64,000 bases of DNA from Paludibacter sp. GTDB lineage: Bacteria; Bacteroidota; Bacteroidia; Bacteroidales; Paludibacteraceae. The DNA is taken from positions 248,001 through 312,000 of the forward strand of contig JAFLKK010000008.1 of assembly GCA_019163375.1 (NCBI GenBank), read 5' to 3'. The position numbers and the translations under genes were made by a program. The notes beneath the pieces are model-generated. The model was not told where the DNA came from, ran no database searches, and saw only the letters and a program-made list of their open reading frames with translations. This document shows, piece after piece, positions 61,521 to 64,000 of the stretch; within the stretch, counting starts at the first letter, position 1; every line of letters begins with the position of its first letter.

Positions 61521-63293
61521 ATGAAAATCACAATAAACAATCAGCCCGTACAGGTACCGGAAGGGATAACCATTATGGAAGCCTGTAATTCTGTTGGCAT
61601 CAATGTACCATCACTGTGCTACCTGAAAGATGTTTCGCACAATGCGTCCTGCGGGGTTTGCGTGGTAGAGGTGAAAGGTGCCAAATCCTTGTTGCGTTCG
61701 TGTATCACGCAGGTAACGGAGAACATGGAAATTACCACCAACAGTCAACGCGTGATGGAAGCCCGGCGGGTCAACGTGGAACTGCTGCTGGCCAATCATC
61801 CACAGGATTGTTTGCAGTGCGATCGGAATCAGAATTGCGAATTGCAACAGATTACGTTCGATCTGGGTGTTACCTGCAAACGCTTTGTGAGAACGCAACG
61901 GGAAATCCGCCCGAAAGATGAAACGTCGCTGTCGCTGGTGCGCGATCCTGAGAAGTGCATCTTGTGCGGCCGCTGCGTGGCTGTGTGCAGCGAGGTGCAG
62001 GGAGTAAAAGCCATTGACTTTTCCGGTCGTGGACTAAAAAGCAAGATATCTACCTTCCTCGATTTAGGCATGGGCATAGTGGCCTGTACCAACTGCGGAC
62101 AGTGCGCACTGGTTTGTCCTACCGGCGCCATTACCGAAAAAAGTGCCGTGAGCGAAGTATGGGACGCCTTGCACCATCCTGATAAAGTAGTATTGGTACA
62201 AACCGCTCCTGCCGTAAGGGTCGCTATTGGCGAAGCCATGGGCATGCCCGATGGCAGTCTCGTAACCGGAAAAATGGTAGCCGGTCTGCGCCGGTTGGGG
62301 TTCTCGAAAGTCTTCGATACCAACTTTGCTGCCGACCTCACCATTATTGAAGAAGGAAACGAACTGATAGATCGGATTAAAACCGGCGGCGTTTTACCCA
62401 TGATCACTTCCTGCTCGCCGGGTTGGATTAAGTATATCGAACATTTTTATCCAAAATCACTCACGCATTTATCCAGTTGCAAATCACCGCAACAAATGTT
62501 TGGCGCCATTGCCAAGACCTATTATGCCGAAAAAGCAGGCATCGATCCCCGCAATATAGTGGTAGTATCGGTGATGCCCTGCACCGCCAAGAAATTTGAA
62601 GCCCGCCGACCCGAGATGGATGGCGCTTTTCAGTATTGGAAAGAAAAAGTGACCATGACCGACGAAGAGCACTTTTTCGATGTAGATGCCGTACTCACTA
62701 CCCGCGAACTGGCGCGTATGTTCAAGGAAACAGGCATTGATTTCACACATTTGCCCGAAGAGCAGTTCGACAATCCGCTGGGAGAATCAACCGGTGCAGC
62801 CGTCATCTTTGGGGCTACCGGAGGCGTTATGGAGGCTGCTTTGCGTACCGCCTACGAAGTATTTACCGGGAAAACCCTGGCGAATATCAACTTTACGGCT
62901 GTACGCGGACTCACCGGCATCAAGGAAGCAGAAGTCGATTTGGAGGGTACAAAAATCAAAATAGCAGTAGCGCATACGCTGAAAAATGCAGCTATCCTAC
63001 TGGAGCAGATCGAAAATGGAACGTCGCCCTACACCTTTATCGAAGTGATGACCTGCCCCGGTGGTTGCCTGGGCGGTGGCGGACAGCCCATACCTACCAA
63101 TTACGAGATACGTAAAAAACGTGCCGAATCTATTTACTACGAAGATGCCCACAAAGGCCTCCGCAAATCGCACGAAAACCCCGAAATACTCACGCTCTAT
63201 AACGATTTTTTGATAGAACCGTTAGGTGAAAAGTCACACCACCTACTCCATACCAACTATATTGAAAGAGGAAAATATAAAAAATATAATTAA
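61521..63293 (+). CDS. hydA: [FeFe] hydrogenase catalytic subunit
   Basis: 590-residue iron hydrogenase. N-terminal [2Fe-2S] (C33, C44, C47, C61), His-Cys3 cluster (H93, C97, C100, C106), two [4Fe-4S] ferredoxin motifs (CILCGRCVAVC at 146-156, CTNCGQCALVC at 189-199). The H-cluster motifs are L1 ITSCSPGW (295-302), L2 VMPCTAKKFE (C354) and L3 TCPGGCLGGGG (C512, C516). L1 has Ser299 where the textbook motif TSCCP has the second Cys. A C-terminal small-subunit-like region is present. Makes or oxidises H2 with electrons from HydB/HydC and ferredoxin. A 155-bp gap with heptad arrays separates it from hydB. Confidence 0.95.
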   Translation: MKITINNQPVQVPEGITIMEACNSVGINVPSLCYLKDVSHNASCGVCVVEVKGAKSLLRSCITQVTENMEITTNSQRVMEARRVNVELLLANHPQDCLQCDRNQNCELQQITFDLGVTCKRFVRTQREIRPKDETSLSLVRDPEKCILCGRCVAVCSEVQGVKAIDFSGRGLKSKISTFLDLGMGIVACTNCGQCALVCPTGAITEKSAVSEVWDALHHPDKVVLVQTAPAVRVAIGEAMGMPDGSLVTGKMVAGLRRLGFSKVFDTNFAADLTIIEEGNELIDRIKTGGVLPMITSCSPGWIKYIEHFYPKSLTHLSSCKSPQQMFGAIAKTYYAEKAGIDPRNIVVVSVMPCTAKKFEARRPEMDGAFQYWKEKVTMTDEEHFFDVDAVLTTRELARMFKETGIDFTHLPEEQFDNPLGESTGAAVIFGATGGVMEAALRTAYEVFTGKTLANINFTAVRGLTGIKEAEVDLEGTKIKIAVAHTLKNAAILLEQIENGTSPYTFIEVMTCPGGCLGGGGQPIPTNYEIRKKRAESIYYEDAHKGLRKSHENPEILTLYNDFLIEPLGEKSHHLLHTNYIERGKYKKYN

Positions 63294-63337
63294 AAAAACA
63301 ACTTAAATTCATCCAACTAAATCGGAGAAAGTTTTGT

Positions 63338-63345
63338 TACATTTG
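63338..63345 (+). promoter_or_regulatory. -7 box TACATTTG before nth
   Basis: Exact TAnnTTTG match 34 bp before the ATG at 63380. Confidence 0.45.
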
Positions 63346-63379
63346 TTGTAAATTTAAATTGAGAATACTCTAAAATATC

Positions 63380-64000
63380 ATGAAACAAAACTGGTTGGAA
63401 CATCTGGAGCCACTTATGGCTCAGTATCATCATCGCAAGCATCCGCTTGATTATAAAAGTCGTTATCAACTGTTGGTAATGGTGATCCTCTCGGCGCAGG
63501 ACTCTGATAAACATATCAACGAACTGGCTCCGGCGGTATTTGCAGCCTACCCGTCGATGAACAGCCTGGCGCAAGCCACGGTTGAAGACCTGCACCAATA
63601 CATTAGCACGGTACGGAATTTTGGCAACAAAGCCAACTGGTTGGTAAAACTGGCACAACAGATTAGTGATGACGATAACATCCCCACCACTATGGCCGAG
63701 CTAACCAAGCTGCCGGGCATTGGGCGCAAATCGGCTAACGTTGTCATTCGTGAGTCGGGCAATACAGCCGAAGGCGTTATCGTCGACCTGCACGTCGTGC
63801 GCGTTGCCCCACGAATTGGGATTGCTTCGGGCACACAACCCGAGAAGATCGAGAAACAGATCATGGCCATCGTACCACAAGAGCGTTGGAACGACATCGG
63901 AATGGCTATTTCCTTTCTCGGTCGCGAGATATGCCGCCCCACCAACCCAAAGTGCGACAGTTGTGTGATGAGTGCGGTGTGCCACTTTCACAATGGAATT
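63380..64000 (+). CDS. nth: Endonuclease III (3' end outside window)
   Basis: DNA glycosylase/AP lyase of base-excision repair, removing oxidised pyrimidines. The frame is open from 63380 to the right edge; 207 residues are present. The HhH motif LPGIGRKSANVV carries the catalytic Lys, and IVDLHVVRVAPRIG carries the catalytic Asp. The [4Fe-4S] loop is complete: C-x6-C-x2-C-x5-C (CRPTNPKCDSCVMSAVC). Only the extreme C-terminus can be missing. Confidence 0.93.
   Translation, partial: MKQNWLEHLEPLMAQYHHRKHPLDYKSRYQLLVMVILSAQDSDKHINELAPAVFAAYPSMNSLAQATVEDLHQYISTVRNFGNKANWLVKLAQQISDDDNIPTTMAELTKLPGIGRKSANVVIRESGNTAEGVIVDLHVVRVAPRIGIASGTQPEKIEKQIMAIVPQERWNDIGMAISFLGREICRPTNPKCDSCVMSAVCHFHNGI

Noticed and set aside
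1-64000. Phage, integrase or IS element
   Set aside because: No transposase, integrase or structural phage gene was recognised; the only mobile-looking sequence is the small palindromic element at 31749-31826.

Overview
The window looks like the chromosome of a fermentative, anaerobic member of the Bacteroidales (phylum Bacteroidota). The evidence is an ECF sigma/FecR/SusC/SusD locus, promoters of the form TTG-N19-TAnnTTTG, absence of Shine-Dalgarno sites, KorAB, a multisubunit [FeFe] hydrogenase, and lipoprotein and OstA/LptD-like genes typical of the phylum. A Paludibacter-like organism would fit, but that is a guess. No transposase, integrase, phage gene or CRISPR array was seen. The gene content is mostly core chromosomal.

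Layout. 1-11053: an ECF sigma factor (cut by the left edge), its FecR anti-sigma, a SusC/SusD pair, a GH13 and a GH65 enzyme, which together form an alpha-glucan/alpha-glucoside utilisation locus. 11229-14168: korAB. 14247-18532 (minus): PBP1A, a DCC-family protein, and metK behind a probable SAM-II riboswitch. 18856-21147 (minus): two nitroreductases and an M15-like protein. 21356-24409: sugar nucleotidyltransferase, galE, manA. 24530-28733 (minus): pgi, gpsA, lysS. 29077-30282: an AAA/DUF4143 ATPase preceded by four dyad repeats spaced exactly 40 bp apart. 30317-32610: an AmgK-type kinase fused to a RapZ C-terminal domain, a REP-like palindromic element, then murU (muropeptide recycling). 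32764-37551 (minus): aroC, slyD, lptD. 37740-41733: amidase, MCE/MlaD protein, dnaA. 41816-42523 (minus): rhomboid protease. 42850-47430: GH133 debranching enzyme, GT4 glycosyltransferase and a GH57 protein lacking one catalytic residue (glycogen-type metabolism). 47577-51145: tRNA nucleotidyltransferase and prolyl oligopeptidase. 51300-51373: tRNA-Met. 51631-57413: a LacI regulator with three identical 16-bp operators controlling fructokinase, an MFS sugar transporter, a LamB-like porin and probably a ketose 3-epimerase. 57645-63293: an [FeFe] hydrogenase operon whose NuoF-like subunit is fused to a GltD/NfnB-like flavoprotein. 63380-end: endonuclease III, cut by the right edge.

How the genes work together. 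Outer-membrane glycan import (SusCD, LamB-like porin) and glycoside hydrolases feed hexoses to pgi, manA, galE and glycogen enzymes. KorAB makes reduced ferredoxin from 2-oxoacid chemistry, and the hydrogenase could release it as H2 while exchanging electrons with NAD(H) and perhaps NADP(H).

Most interesting signals: (1) the phased 40-bp dyad repeats before the DUF4143 ATPase; (2) ten intergenic arrays with an exact 7-bp period but different unit sequences, eight of which abut a stop codon; (3) the HydB-GltD fusion; (4) the AmgK-RapZC fusion beside MurU; (5) the GH57 protein with Gly at the catalytic Asp position; (6) the compact LacI regulon.
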